This document shows, piece after piece, positions 21,448 through 33,000 of a stretch of DNA of 64,000 nucleotides. Position numbers and translations under genes: made by a program. This DNA is from Aradus depressus (taxonomy: Eukaryota > Arthropoda > Insecta > Hemiptera > Aradidae): assembly GCA_963662175.1 (NCBI GenBank), contig OY759217.1, positions 18,912,562 through 18,976,561 on the forward strand, in the 5' to 3' direction. Every line of letters starts with the position of its first letter. The first letter of the stretch is position 1. The notes under the pieces were generated by a model. That model saw only the letters and a list, made by a program, of their open reading frames with translations, ran no database searches and was not told where the DNA came from.

Positions 21448-23400
21448 TTTTAACAGACACACCATTTCCAGTTGAAGTTAAAACAATTCTTTCTTTAGGA
21501 CCCAAGTTTTCCATTCCCTACAAACAGAATGATATCCCCCTACCTAAATTAATCACCGATGTAGAATATGTTATCAACGCCCTGCCTAACAATGAAGATA
21601 AAGATCCTACTAGAGCAAGATGTGTTAATGCTATTACTAATTACATTAACAAAAATAAACAAGTCAATATCAATAAACCTAATGCCTTATGTAAAGCCTT
21701 TATTTCGGCAAAAATATTTTTACGTAACAATCCCGACATTTTAATAATATCAACTGACAAATCGAAACAAACTGTTGCAATTATTAAATCAGAGTACGAG
21801 AATAAAATGAGCATCTTAATATCCGACACTGATACCTACCTACCGCTAAACAAAGATCCGACCAATAAAATAAAAAACATTACCAACTCCTTGATAAAGG
21901 CGGCCCATAAATCTGGTTACATCGACACATACACGATGAGAAGACTGGTTAACTTCACCCCTCAACCTCCCAAAATATATGGACTAGTGAAAACACACAA
22001 AGCCGGTAACCCTTTACGCCCCATTATTTCTTTCATTCAATCCCCAACCTATGAACTCGCCAAGTATTTAGCCAACAATTTAAAAATCCTGTCTGACAGT
22101 CCTTACAATGTTAAAGATTCATTTGACTTTGTAGAAGCAATAAGAAATCGCGTCGTCCCAGCTGGTTTTCAACTAATTTCACTTGATGTTGCCTCATTGT
22201 TCACCAATGTACCAATTTCCGATGTTATTAACATAATACGAGATAACTGGACAAAACTAGAACCATTCACCCCCCTACCCAAATCCAGTTTTACTCGAAT
22301 TAGTCGAACACTGCTGTTCTAATGGGTACTTTGTATATAAGAACACTTTTTTCAAACAAGTATTTGGCACAGCCATGGGTAGTAGTCTTGGACCGATTTT
22401 AGCTGATCTCATCATGAACCAACTATTAGACTCCACTATACCCAAACTCCCCTATCAAATTCCCTTTTTGTTTAAATACGTGGATGATATTATTACTTGC
22501 ATTCCACCTAATTACTTGACCCAAACCCTTGACATATTTAATTCTTTTCACCCCAGATTACAATTCACCTACGAACTTGAAAATAATAACTGCCTTCCTT
22601 TCCTTGACACCCTAGTTATTAGAAATACTGATCACTCATTGTCTACCAATTGGTTTATCAAAACCATTAAATCAGATAGGTATTTTCACTTTTTTTCACA
22701 TCACCCATTCTCCCAAAAAATAAACTTTGCCAAAGCGCTAATTAGTAGAATGATAAGACTTAGCTCCACAACTTTTCATAGTGAGAATTTAGATCAAATT
22801 AAAAACATTTTGGAAAAAAATGGATACCCACGCAAAATAATTCAAAAAATTCTGACAAATAATCTCACCACACTCTTTAATAACCAACTACCCATTGAAA
22901 ATCCTTCTACCACTGTTAAATACTATTCCATTCCGTACATTGCACAATTGACTGAAAGGTTAACAAAAATACTAAAAGCTGAAAACCTTATAATTTCACC
23001 AAGAAACTATAAAACCGTTAAATCCCTATTCTCCCAAATTAAAGATCCTACCCCTAAAAGTGACCAATCAGATCTTATCTATCAGATTCCATGCTCAGAC
23101 TGTCCAGCATCTTATATAGGTATGACATCCCAATACCTAAAAAAGAGAATATACCAACACGAGTATGATTGCAAAACTAAAACTGATGCTGATAACTGCA
23201 GCGCTCTAGTCCGACACCATAGTCAGAACAAACATAATTTTGACTACATAAACACTAAAATACTCCATAGAGAACACAATTATCATAAGAGACTGACATT
23301 GGAAATGGTGTACATAGCTAAAACACTTGATACAGTCAACTTCCGCACTGACACTAATAACCTAAGTAATTGTTATGCCAATTTACTTAGCAAGAGCTGA
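21448..23400 (+). pseudogene. second PLE RT/GIY-YIG copy, truncated and frameshifted
   Basis: Starts inside the coding region at LTDTPFPVEVK, homologous to codon ~128 of the left copy, so it lacks the N-terminus. One extra base, C near 22295 ('ccagttttactcgaattag' against 'ccagttttatcgaattag' on the left), shifts the frame just before the 'VEHCCSNG' region; the reading frame resumes and runs from MGSSLGP at 22375 through YVDD and the GIY-YIG domain to the same stop. I see one amino-acid difference in the last 341 residues (R for H in NGYP-KII). The protein cannot be made whole from this copy. Confidence 0.92.
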
Positions 23401-23972
23401 CACCATAGTTCTGTCTCCAATATCTAAATTATCTATATTTTTTATTTTAGTTTATATATATATATATATAATTTTTAAATTATTTATTAATTATCTATAG
23501 ATATGTGTTAGAGTATGCAGACACAAACAACCACAATAATACATATTTATATTACTTTCAACATTTCTGCTGTAATGTGACAGTTATGACGGGGTTTCCC
23601 GAGCTCCCTGTACCTGTTTCCTTTAGCACCCTAGTATTATTTTGTACCATTTCATTGCAATGTAAGACTCCATCCAGTGTACATGCCTTCTCCCCAACCC
23701 TGCTTATTCATAGTAAGTCATTTTAATGTTTACTCTTTATCATGTTCCACCTATTTGTCTATTTCCATTATTAATGTTTATGTTTAGTAATGTAATCATA
23801 TTTAATTTTAATGTTTAATAATTATTCATAGTAAGTCAGTTTCAATTTTCAACTTCTTATAGTGTATTTTTAACGTTCAGTAATGTTTAGCAAAAAAAAA
23901 ATTTTTTTTTTTTTTTTTTTTTTTTTTGTTTGTTTATTTTTGATTCTAATCTTGATTTCTCCCCCATGTTTG

Positions 23973-24018
23973 TAGGCCCTGATGATGATATAAAATATAT
24001 CGAAACGTTGGCATCTGA
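23973..24018 (+). ncRNA. hammerhead-like ribozyme, PLE right arm
   Basis: Mirror copy of the motif in the left arm: CTGATGA at 23979-23985, stem II gatata-AAA-tatatc, GAAAC at 24002-24006, then GTTGGC. It lies downstream of the ORF, where PLE 3' terminal repeats carry such motifs. Confidence 0.7.
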
Positions 24019-24102
24019 ATAGTGTTTTTTTTTTTTTTTTCCATCTTTGACTGACCCTCAATACTCCTACAATTAGAATCCACAGTCGCTAATCAACATC
24101 TA

Positions 24103-24117
24103 CATTTTCTTAATAAT
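24103..24117. repeat. right TSD of the PLE composite
   Basis: CATTTTCTTAATAAT, identical to 18318-18332. It is separated from the palindrome by the 27-nt extension 24076-24102. Confidence 0.8.
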
Positions 24118-25336
24118 ATTTGCATATTTGAGAGGGTAGTTAAAGCATTTCTACACTCAAGAAAATGCAATCTGCAATTCATGAAAAAGACACTCGGAAG
24201 TATTATAAATAATATATAATATAATAAATAATAATTTTAATTAAATTAAAAAATGTGTCTCCGAGATTTAGGTTTCAACTGTATTTCACGTTTCAAGGTC
24301 CTCTGAATATTTTGACCATTTCGCGATGATGTCTGTCTGTGTGTATGAGATTGAAAATTTGTGAGCTCACTACCGCAAAAACAATTGTAGCTATGAAATT
24401 TGGAATGAAGGGCTCACATGTTCTAATTAGGTCTGATTGGATTTTGGCCGAAATCGAACGAAACTTGAGGCTACTTTCCCTCAGGACCTAAGTACATTTT
24501 CAAAAATCTTTTCGAGTAATAGTTGTAGGAAATATTGAAATACATAATTTATATGAAATATGATTTTTTACAGGTCGTCAGGTTTTCGAGATACTTGAAA
24601 TGTAGTTTTGAAACATATATTTTTAGACGTTTCATTGATGTACCCGAAAACGGTTAGTCCTATTGAAAAATTGTTCTATTCCAATATTGTTCATTATAAA
24701 AATTTCAATCGCTGATAAGTCCTCAGATTTGAGATCGGATCAATACGACATAAGTTATAGAGCCCCGAAAAATGTAAAATAATGTCTATAAGTTGTCTAT
24801 AATCTAGCCAAGTAATTTTTAAATAGTAACTCATAGCAAAGAACTTTATATTATATGTTTTGGTAGTTTTTTTGAAAAACTATAAAAATATTTTCTTATA
24901 AATGTTATCTTGAGAGTAGACATTCTTATACCCAGTAATGCAAGTAGGAAATAATTTTGAGTTGGTATAAGAAAGCCTGTAATGGCCACTTCATTTTTTT
25001 TTTTTTTGTACACATATAATCAAGTATTTATTAATTAATTTAATTTTATTATTTTCTTATACCTATACCAAGGAAGTATTGAAACCGTGCGAAAATCCTA
25101 GTTCGAGTTTTCAACTGATTTTCAGGTTTTAAGGACCCCTGAATACGTTTTGACCAATTTCGCGATGATGTTTGTCTGTATGTGTGTGGATGGAAAGTTG
25201 TGAGCACTCTAAACGATTGTAGCTCTGAACTTGAAATTTGGAATGAAGAAGTTAAATGTGCTAACTTAGGTCTGATTAGATTTTGATCAATAACGGAAGA
25301 AAATTGAGACCGAATTGGTTTTTCAGATACATGGCG
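24118..25336. repeat. AT-rich DNA with two related dispersed-repeat copies
   Basis: 24270-24500 and 25060-25330 share 'ccatttcgcgatgatgtctg' / 'ccaatttcgcgatgatgttt', 'gaaatttggaatgaag' and 'ttaggtctgattggatttt'-type phrases in the same orientation. A related minus-strand piece sits at 49.06-49.21 kb. Non-coding, class unknown. Confidence 0.5.
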
Positions 25337-25558
25337 AAAGCCGACCTTCGGATGGGACGTTCAGCGATGAACCCGAGCCTGTTGGACGTCAGGTATTCGT
25401 TCCCTATCTTAGATAATTAAAAATTAAGGAAATACAAAATATAGGACTCCCACTGCAGAGGCGGGCTCATGTCCACCAGAGCAGCCAAAGAGCCCTCTGG
25501 TAATAGGCAATGTGACCTCTTAGTAAAAGCCCGGGCACGAGTCCTAATAACTAACTTA
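25337..25558 (+). mobile_element. 5'-truncated SINE copy
   Basis: Begins in the SINE body at 'ccttcggatgggacgttcag' and runs through 'tccaccagagcagccaaaga' to 'gcccgggcacgagtcctaat'. The tRNA-like head is absent. Confidence 0.75.
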
Positions 25559-26639
25559 TTCCACTGTGCTTTAATTATCACTACCAATTTAAAAATTACT
25601 CTCTTTTTTTTTTTAAATTCACGGTTCAGAATATGGAATAACTTTTCTTTTATTTAAATATTCTCTTAGATATTAGTAAACTGTTATAATAAACTCCAAC
25701 AGCGGCTTCTGTTCACTATATTTTTTAATTTAAAATGGAGGATGTGTAAAATAATGATACCACAACCGAAAGAATACGATGTAGCTCTTGTAAGATGACG
25801 GTAAGCCCATTAATTTGTACCTAAGCAATGAGAACCGTTTCAAATAATTTGCGATATGAATAATATTGTATTTGATAAATGATTATGAGTTATTTGGGTC
25901 TCTAATATTTACCTAGAGATGAATAAATTCACCAATACTTTTTATACCTGTATCATATATCTTAAGACAAATTGTTTATTTTGTCAGATAGACCATTAAT
26001 AAATGGGTAAAAGAGATATTTGTTCAAAACATAAATAATGAAACTAAATTATTTAAAATTTCATATCAGAAATATTGTACAATTTATTTAATTTTTTTAA
26101 TGAAGAGTACATTAATAAGATTTTAATTTATTTATTCATACTTAAAAAAATGCATTCCTTCTAATTGATCTAGAATATCTTCTTTTTTCGCTATTTTTTG
26201 TTAAAAAAAGTCAGACTAATTGAAAATGGTTTTTTAATAGAGAATTTTTTTAATTTATATTTGATTTTATTATTTTTTTTTTTTTTCTAAACGGTTGATT
26301 GGAATAGTTTAGAGTTGATCCTGGGAAGTGGCTAAAGAGCAAGAAATCTTCTCATGACATTTGGCCTGGTTCATACCTCGACATCGACATGAATCACTCG
26401 CAACTATGCAGAGTATCTCAGTCATTCCTGGGAAATCAACCTTAATAATCCGCCCAACCTAAAAAAATATATATATATGAAAATCATTCAAATATCTTTA
26501 TCAACACATAGAAAAAATAAAAATAAATAAATAAAAAACAGCTTGAGGCTCCTGAAACGTGGACAATAACAAAGACTAACGAACAAGCACTCTTGATTAA
26601 CGACTGAAAGATCCTACATTGCATCTGAGGAGAAGATGA
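25559..26639. other. unassigned AT-rich DNA
   Basis: Low-complexity A/T runs and no recognised element. Confidence 0.35.
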
Positions 26640-26960
26640 TGGACATGACTGGAGAAGAACTAATCTGTGCTAATTGTAATGCTTTGTCGCAAGAACCGGA
26701 CAATGCAAGGCAGGACATTTGGCAAGGATGGGAGACCATGAAGTACCAAAGAAGTCGTTATTACTGGAAATCTATGGGACCAGGAGTGTTGGGAGGTCAG
26801 TGTTGTGCAGGATGCGAGGATTCTGGAGTCCGGCAACTGGAGGGCAGCTGCACAAGACAGACACGACTAGCGGAAGCCGATCCAGGAGGCCTTGACTCAG
26901 AGATGAGTTGTTGCGCCCTTGATGACGACAGCTTAACGCCATTTTTTTTTTTTTTTTTTG
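26640..26960 (+). pseudogene. LINE C-terminal relic
   Basis: In one frame the stretch reads VQDARILESGNWRAAAQDRHD, stop, RKPIQEALTQR, stop, VVAPLMTTA. The NWR-x(3)-QDR-x-x-W pattern is the usual C-terminus of several non-LTR retrotransposon polyproteins; both stops fall where tryptophan is expected (TGG to TAG and TGG to TGA). A T run follows at 26941. The 120-codon open frame through this stretch is in a different frame and is probably spurious. Confidence 0.5.
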
Positions 26961-26999
26961 TTTATTTTTTCTTTTATTTTCGCATCGATACAAAGTAGA

Positions 27000-27310
27000 G
27001 GGGAAGTTACAGGAATTTTATGTTTTTCGAACTCCTCATTCTAAAAAAATTTAATATCACTTTGTCTGTGAACACGATAACTACTAACAGTATGAATGTA
27101 TCGACACGAAATTGTTTACGTATATCGAAGACCTCATAAGGACGACAACTATTGGTTTTCAGCCAAATCGGCAAAGTGGAGGGGGATTAACACAAAAACT
27201 CTAATAACTGCCTTTGTAATGAATGTATCGACACGAAATTTCAAATCAAACCTTATAGGGACGACACCGAATAATAAATACCCAGAGGAATCGGGCGAAG
27301 AGAGGGGGAA
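27000..27310 (+). repeat. module family D copy
   Basis: Head 'agaggggaagttacaggaat' then 'gaacacgataactactaaca' and two modules ending 'ataataaataccc'. It is interrupted by the Jockey relic that follows. Confidence 0.6.
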
Positions 27311-27625
27311 GCATTATTTACACTCCATACAAAACCTATTCAAGTCATTAAAAACAAAATTCTTCACACCATTACACAATACCCATTTTACGTCTGGGTA
27401 CTCATTGCATTTAGACTAAGAATACAATACATACACGATATTGCTAAATCTCATAACATATGCCTATACAAATTATTTTCACACTAGAACCCTCTTGTGA
27501 GCCGGATGTTGTCTTTCACCTCTGGCGAGCCTCCCAGGAACCTCAAAAGGTATTGGCCACGTGACCTTCTGAAAGAAGAATCATGAGGGTGCGGTGGTGT
27601 TAATCAGCCGCACTGTATCTCTTCA
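27311..27625 (+). pseudogene. Jockey-clade LINE C-terminal relic
   Basis: Translates with gaps to SIQNLFKSLKTKFFTPLHNT, then LDLRIQYIHDIAKSHNICLYK, then NPLVSRMLSFTSGEPPRNLKRYWPRDLLKEES. This matches the layout of the intact C-terminus at 38.8-39.1 kb (IQAFQSKLLRRIVNAP, HRDLSIPTVNE, NPPRRLNRRWPRDLL). Stops and indels interrupt it. Confidence 0.7.
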
Positions 27626-27830
27626 AGTAATCGTTTGTATTTGACAGATTCTAAATAACAGTTTGAAAATTTAAAAAAATATCATAAATGAGTTTAAACT
27701 AAAATAATACCCAAGTGTCTGTACTGGAAGGCTGATTCTGTAGAACGGAGGTTTTCACAGAATTTCCGACTATTTGCTACGAGAAGACACGAGACGTCGT
27801 TCATCAAACAGAATTTTTACTTCCGCAACT
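27626..27830. other. unassigned DNA
   Basis: No recognised feature. Confidence 0.35.
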
Positions 27831-27834
27831 ATAC

Positions 27835-28625
27835 GAAGTATAGGGGAAGTTATGTAATCAATCAAAAAATCGATGCGGAGTTTTGAACGAAATTTGATGT
27901 TTTCCGACCTCTAGATTCCAAATATGAAAAAAAAATGTCGGTCTGTCTCTGTGTGTGTGAACACGATAACTCCCTATAGAATGAATTTATCGACACGAAA
28001 TTTTAAATGCGAATTCAGAAGCCTCTAACGACGAAACCTATTATTTTTCAGCCAAATCGACCTAAGGGAAAGGGGAGATTAGAGAGAAGGCTTAACATAA
28101 AATCTCTAATAACGACCGATAGAATGAATGTAACAACACGAAATTTTATATGTGTGATCAAAACCCCATAAGGGCAACATCTATTAATTTTCAGCCAAGT
28201 CGGAAATATTAACTCAAAAACTTTAATAACTGCCGTCGTAACAAATGTATCGACACAAAATTTCATATTTTATTTTAAAATCTCATAAGAACGCCACTTA
28301 TAAATCTTTAGTAGATTCGGCATAAGGAAAAAGGGGGCTCAACTCGAAAAACCCAATATCTGCCGATGTAATGAATATATCGACATGACATTTCATATTT
28401 AAAGTCATGAGGACATAAACTGTCAAATTTCAGTTATATCGGCTGAAGGGATGGGGGTCAATTCAAAAAACCCTAATAACTGCCGTTGTAGGTAATGAAT
28501 TTACGAGACAAAATTTAGTATGAGGATTCCGGAACCTCTATGTAAGTGAACTGTTGAATATTAGCGCAAACGGTCGACTGGTTTTGTGGAGGGAGCGAAA
28601 AGTTAATTGATTAATTTGTTCTGTA
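27835..28625 (+). repeat. module family D, the most complete copy
   Basis: Shows the whole plan: head 'tataggggaagttatgtaat'; 'tgtcggtctgtctctgtgtg' and 'gaacacgataactccctata'; then five modules of about 110-130 bp, each with 'ataactgccg..gtaatgaatgta' and 'tcgacacgaaattt' followed by 'cataagg.c..cacctat.aa.tttcagcc.aatcgg'; then the end block 'acggtcgactggttttgtgg', 'gagcgaaaagttaattgatt'. No coding frame is conserved among modules. Confidence 0.75.
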
Positions 28626-29084
28626 TACAGACACAATCTATAAATAAGAGTTTTATCATTATTATTGTTTTATTGGAGCGATACGTCATACTAATCTCTC
28701 ATTGCAAATGTATCTTTTATTATATTTTTATACATTCTTCTTAGTTACTATGTAATTATTGTTTCGGTACGAACCACACGTCGAAAGACCCCCTTCCAGA
28801 GAGAAGGAAGGATTGGTGTGTTTCCTCTGGTGGACATTCTCTTCGGGTACCTTGTACATGACACTGTGGACGGTTAACCCCTTGGAGATGACATAAAAAG
28901 CCAGGAGTGATGCTGTCAGCCGCCAGCTGCCAGAGAGTAGAGGAGGTGAGACATCATCAGGATGCAGCCCAGAGACATCTCGTTGCACTTATACTGATCA
29001 AGTAACCATTTTCCCCTTAACACACCCTTCCTAACTAACAAATTTTTATTTCTCCAGATATACTTTTCTTTCTCTTCTATATCT
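28626..29084. other. unassigned DNA
   Basis: Minus-strand open frames of 71-86 codons overlap each other without recognisable domains. Confidence 0.35.
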
Positions 29085-29470
29085 CGCCACGTTGGGACCT
29101 GATGATGGGACGTGAGAACGTCCGGAAACATCGTTGGGAGATAAAGACACTTCCGAAGAGTTTTTTTTGAAAAATAGTTATCTTAATTTTTATTAAATTG
29201 AAAAATGTGTCTACTCTTTATGAACGTATCTTGTATTATTATTATTAATTTTTTTTATATACTCATATATTTTTAAGTATTTATTTGTACAGTTTTTATT
29301 AATTTCATTTTACTTTTTTTAATGTTTTTTTGTTACTACTAATCATAGATGTTTTAGACTCAAGTAGTTATAAATCTAATTTATAAGCTGTCTTAATGTA
29401 TAAATTCATTTGACGTATCCTATTACCATGTATTGGTTTAACGGAAATAAATTATTATTATTATTATACG
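29085..29470 (+). mobile_element. hammerhead-like repeat with (ATT)n tail
   Basis: Starts with CTGATGA (29099-29105), a 6-bp stem II (ggacgt/acgtcc, GAGA loop) and GAAAC, then 'gataaagacacttccgaaga' and an AT-rich body ending 'accatgtattggtttaacgg', 'aaataaattattattattat'. Copies or parts occur at 30.84, 39.82, minus 49.99 and minus 63.50 kb. No ORF. It looks like a short retroelement whose 3' end is CR1-like (ATT)n, preceded by a PLE-like ribozyme core. Confidence 0.65.
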
Positions 29471-29750
29471 TAGTAGGTAGGTATAAGGGAAGTTATGTAG
29501 TCGGACAACAATTTCGACCTCCAAATATGAAAAAAATCACAAAGGAATTTTTCATATTTGAAGTCAAAACCCTTGACAAATTTCATTAATATCGGCTGAA
29601 GGGAAGAGGGTTCGAGGGATAGAGCTAATTTAATTGCCAATGTAATGAATTTTTCTATTCAAAATTTAGTATGAGGATTTAGGAGTATTAAGTGAATTAA
29701 TTAATTCTTTCTGGGGTTGTACATTGACGGTGATTGCCGACGACTTTTTA
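29471..29750 (+). repeat. module family D copy, shortened
   Basis: Head 'ataagggaagttatgtagtc', parts of two modules and the end signature 'ttaattctttctggggttgt'. It lies directly after the (ATT)n tail of the preceding repeat. Confidence 0.55.
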
Positions 29751-30830
29751 TACACCTTTTTGTCATTAATCTTTTTTAAACATCTCTACCATAACTAAAC
29801 TAGTCATGATTACGATACCAGGAAGAAAGAAGACTTTCGAATAACTAAACATTGCTCTTCTCTTTTTGAAAAAAGTATAACTCATAAAGGAATTAATTTT
29901 TTCAATGTCCTTCCCCACTTCTTGAAGACAATAGATACAATAAAAAATCGGGTGCGTGCAACTAATATGCGTGGCGAAATGAGCGTGACAACGTCTGAGT
30001 TGCGAGATAGCGAAAGTGTCAAGAATCAAATATAACAAATCATTTCAATACAATTTTTGAACCTTGAAACAATTTAAAAACAATATAGAAAGAAAACATT
30101 CATAAACATAATAGTTTTCAAAAAATGAAAATTTGGTTTAAAATGTTTATAAAGAGTTTATTTGATAAAAATATTATTTTCAAATTCATAGATCAAATAG
30201 TTTTAGAATGGTGAACAATTTTATGAAGCGTTTATTTAAATCAATGCTATTTTCACATTTATACAATGTATAAATGATGTCATCATGTAGGACAATAATA
30301 TATATATAGCAGGAGAGCAACTAGCGGAACGAAGACAGTGAGAAGCGCTCTCTCTCTCTTTCGGCGCATACGCGATATGCGTGTTACGTGTTAGCGAAAG
30401 TAACATAATGCAGTTTTCGAACATGGGGTGCCTATCTACCAAATTATAAGACGTCGTCTCGTCAAAAACTTAAACTTCAACTAAAAATGTTTATGTTGGA
30501 GGAAACCCTTTAAACGGAAAGGAATTTTATTCCTACTCTTCAAAAAGAATAATATAATCACAATAAAGAATCGTCTTTCTTATCCAAAAACATTATTTGA
30601 TACAAACTATTATTTTTATTTTTTGGGCAGAGTTCCTCCACACCTTAAAGATCAGTCGAATGTACGCTATTGTTTTATTTATTCATTTATAATTTTTTAT
30701 TTATTCATTTATATATTTTTTATTTATTTATTTAGGCTTTTTAATTTATTCATTTATAATTAAATAATATATATATTTATTTTATTTCATTTTTTTATAT
30801 ATTGTTGTTGTTGCATTGTTTTCTTTTTCT
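29751..30830. other. unassigned DNA
   Basis: Two open frames on the minus strand (68 and 90 codons) show no known domain. AT-rich runs at 30.66-30.79 kb. Confidence 0.35.
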
Positions 30831-30834
30831 TTTC

Positions 30835-30975
30835 AATATCTCGCACAATGGGACCTGATGAAGGGACGTAAGAACATCCCGAAACATCATTGGGATAAAG
30901 ACACTTCCGAAGAGTTTTTTGAAAAATAGTTATCTTAATTTTTATTAAATTGAAAAAGGTGTCTACTTATTATAT
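30835..30975 (+). mobile_element. hammerhead-like repeat, 5' part only
   Basis: CTGATGA at 30855-30861, stem II gggacgt/acatccc with one C-A mismatch, GAAAC at 30881, then the shared 'aaagacacttccgaagagtt' and 'aattgaaaaaggtgtctact'. The rest of the body and the (ATT)n end are missing. Confidence 0.6.
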
Positions 30976-30994
30976 AATAAGTCTTATCTCTTAT

Positions 30995-31095
30995 GCTTTT
31001 GGCTGAGGATGGTAGAAATACCGAAAGTACTCCCATGTAAATATAGTTGGTGAAATTAGACAATACCATAAATAAACAAGTTTTATTTCTTTCAA
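30995..31095 (+). repeat. PLE-type tail with degenerate hammerhead core
   Basis: Reads CTGAGGA (31003-31009), stem 'ggta GAAA tacc', GAAAG, TACTCCC, then 'ggtgaaattagacaatacc'. One base departs from CUGAUGA. It matches the minus-strand motif at about 10.1 kb. Confidence 0.5.
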
Positions 31096-31162
31096 GTCCA
31101 TTTGAACTATTTCACAATATCTCTGCAATAATGTCAGTTTTCATTATATAATAAGTAGTATA

Positions 31163-31347
31163 CAGCAGACTGTGAAGTGTAAAATCAAATGATATCCTAA
31201 TTGACTAGGACACTGAGTGTGCCTTCTTCAAGTTATATTATATATTATTGATATATATAATGTATTAATAGTATTTAATATAACCTGATGAAGGCACACT
31301 CAGTGTCCTAGTCAATAAGGATATCATTTGATTTTGACAGTCTGCTG
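31163..31347. repeat. palindrome, ~70-bp arms, PLE-like
   Basis: Left arm 'cagcagactgt ... aaatcaaatgatatcc' to 'gtgccttcttcaagttata' and right arm its reverse complement, ending 'gacagtctgctg'. The right arm includes CCTGATGA and a stem-forming 'ggcacactcagtgtcc' but no GAAA. The centre is AT-rich. I found no TSD. Confidence 0.6.
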
Positions 31348-33000
31348 AATTATCTTTTGTGCTGTATATGTATTTTTGTTGTGTTAATTTTGCTTCGTTA
31401 CGTGGGCCAATAAATGGTCAACATATTAACAAATATGTTATGTTGAGGATTTTAAGGATATTTATTACTTTTCTTTTGGGACGAACATGAATAAAAAAGT
31501 TAAGAACGGGTGTTGAATAATCCTTGTCATAAACACCTCATTTTATTCTTTGAAGAAAAAAAAAAAAAAAAAGAATACCTACATATATTCCGAGAAGACT
31601 TAGTATAATCCTGAATCCCTTATAGAGAGGACAACATTGTAGGTTAGGTTTTTAAAGGTTTTATGGAGAAGGAAGGCTTCCGAAGTGGGAGGGTGTAGAA
31701 AAAAGAACAACAGGTAAAAGTAAGTTATGGAGAGACCACTGATGAAGTCATAAAGAGAGGCAATGGGAAAGGGAGGGGATAAATCACATTGTCTTACCAT
31801 GGGAGGCCAACAAAAGATGGGAGGCTATTAATATATATGATAGGAGTATGAGAGGAAGAGGTGTAGGCCCACCCAGGAGGCTTCGGTCCGTTAGCCGATC
31901 TGGGTATCCAGCAGGGGTGGAGTCGAGATGCAGAGAGGATGACGTACAGACCCCAGTCTTCTGGAGAAAGTCGGCAGGGCTTGTGCACAAGAAGGAAGCA
32001 GAAATGAAAGGGATTTTTTTTTTAAAACTGTTCAGTCTTCATATAGGTTTAAGCAGTGGCGGATCTCTTGGAGGAGGCCCCCCTCGAGGAGAAATAGATG
32101 AGGTTATGTGGGGTACGACAAGTAAATAATATTAAAAAATATAATATGTTTTAATAATAAAGTAATAATTTATTTATTTATACAATTATTGAATATGAGT
32201 AAAGCCGGTGCCACACGATACTACCAACGTTTGTCTCCAGTATTGGACTCAAACGTTTGAATCCAACACTGGACGATTGGTGTACAAGTGACCTTGCTAC
32301 AAGTGTACACACAAGTGAAACGAGGTTTTTTTTAGATTTTTTTACATTTATTCTATTGTTATGTAGTTGGTCCATTCCATTTTTTCTGTTGACATTTCCA
32401 GATATGTAATTACCAACTGAAATATAAAAAGTAAAAGTAACATAAAGACTTATTTTAAACATAAATAATAAATTATGAAATAAAGTACATAATAATATTT
32501 TGGTACTACAGTTTTATTTAAAAAAAATTAACGTAAACAAAGTTTTTGCCCTTTCTTGCATGAAGTATGTTTCTTAAATATAAAAGTTTAAATGTTTACG
32601 GTAAAAATACATACCTGACAATAAAACAAATATATTATTATATAATGACTATTGAATATAATCAATAAAGCGTTGGTTCACAAAATAATTTTGAAATTTA
32701 TAACACTGGCATAACCTCAATATAAAAATTTGAAAAGGTTGGACGATTCGTGTAGCCTTGCATCAAATGTGGACAAAGTCTGGTAGTGGGTATAAAAAAG
32801 TCTCTTTGACTTATGTCAAAATACCGACAACAGGCCGAACATGCTCCAACGCCAACGTTGAACGCAAGTACCCCTACACTTCTTTCCCTACACTTCTTAC
32901 TTAATGTACATTATTACATAATTCAAGATTTCACCTACTTGATCACGTTATTGACCATGAAATGATTTTCGCATGCATTATACATGATCAACTACAAGAA
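31348..33000. other. unassigned DNA
   Basis: 31.6-32.1 kb holds overlapping open frames (64-93 codons) on both strands with no recognised domain. A weak inverted repeat occurs at 32.21-32.30 kb. Otherwise AT-rich. Confidence 0.35.

Larger units (their letters stand above)
18333..24102. mobile_element. head-to-head pair of Penelope-like elements
   Basis: The left arm (18333-20943, element on minus) and the right arm (21448-24075, element on plus) are almost identical reverse complements, about 2.6 kb each, around a 504-bp centre. The right arm is followed by 27 nt (24076-24102) with no counterpart on the left, and then the 15-bp TSD. Both copies are cut at their 5' side: the right one starts at codon ~128 of the left ORF, and the left frame has no ATG before it meets the junction. 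The junction (21410-21450) contains a triplicated 'aatactcc' on the minus strand, a possible template-slippage scar. Confidence 0.9.

Noticed and set aside
21641..21829. 62-codon frame on the minus strand inside the PLE, repeated at 20563-20751
   Set aside because: Antisense shadow of the RT coding region; present twice only because the element is present twice.
26636..26998. 120-codon cysteine-rich protein (MMDMTGEELICANCNAL...)
   Set aside because: The adjacent frame gives a recognisable LINE C-terminus (NWRAAAQDRHD) with stops at Trp; the long frame ends in a homopolymer.
32200..32880. TIR transposon starting 'gccggtgccacacgat'
   Set aside because: The start resembles a transposon end, but no matching opposite end or duplication was found.
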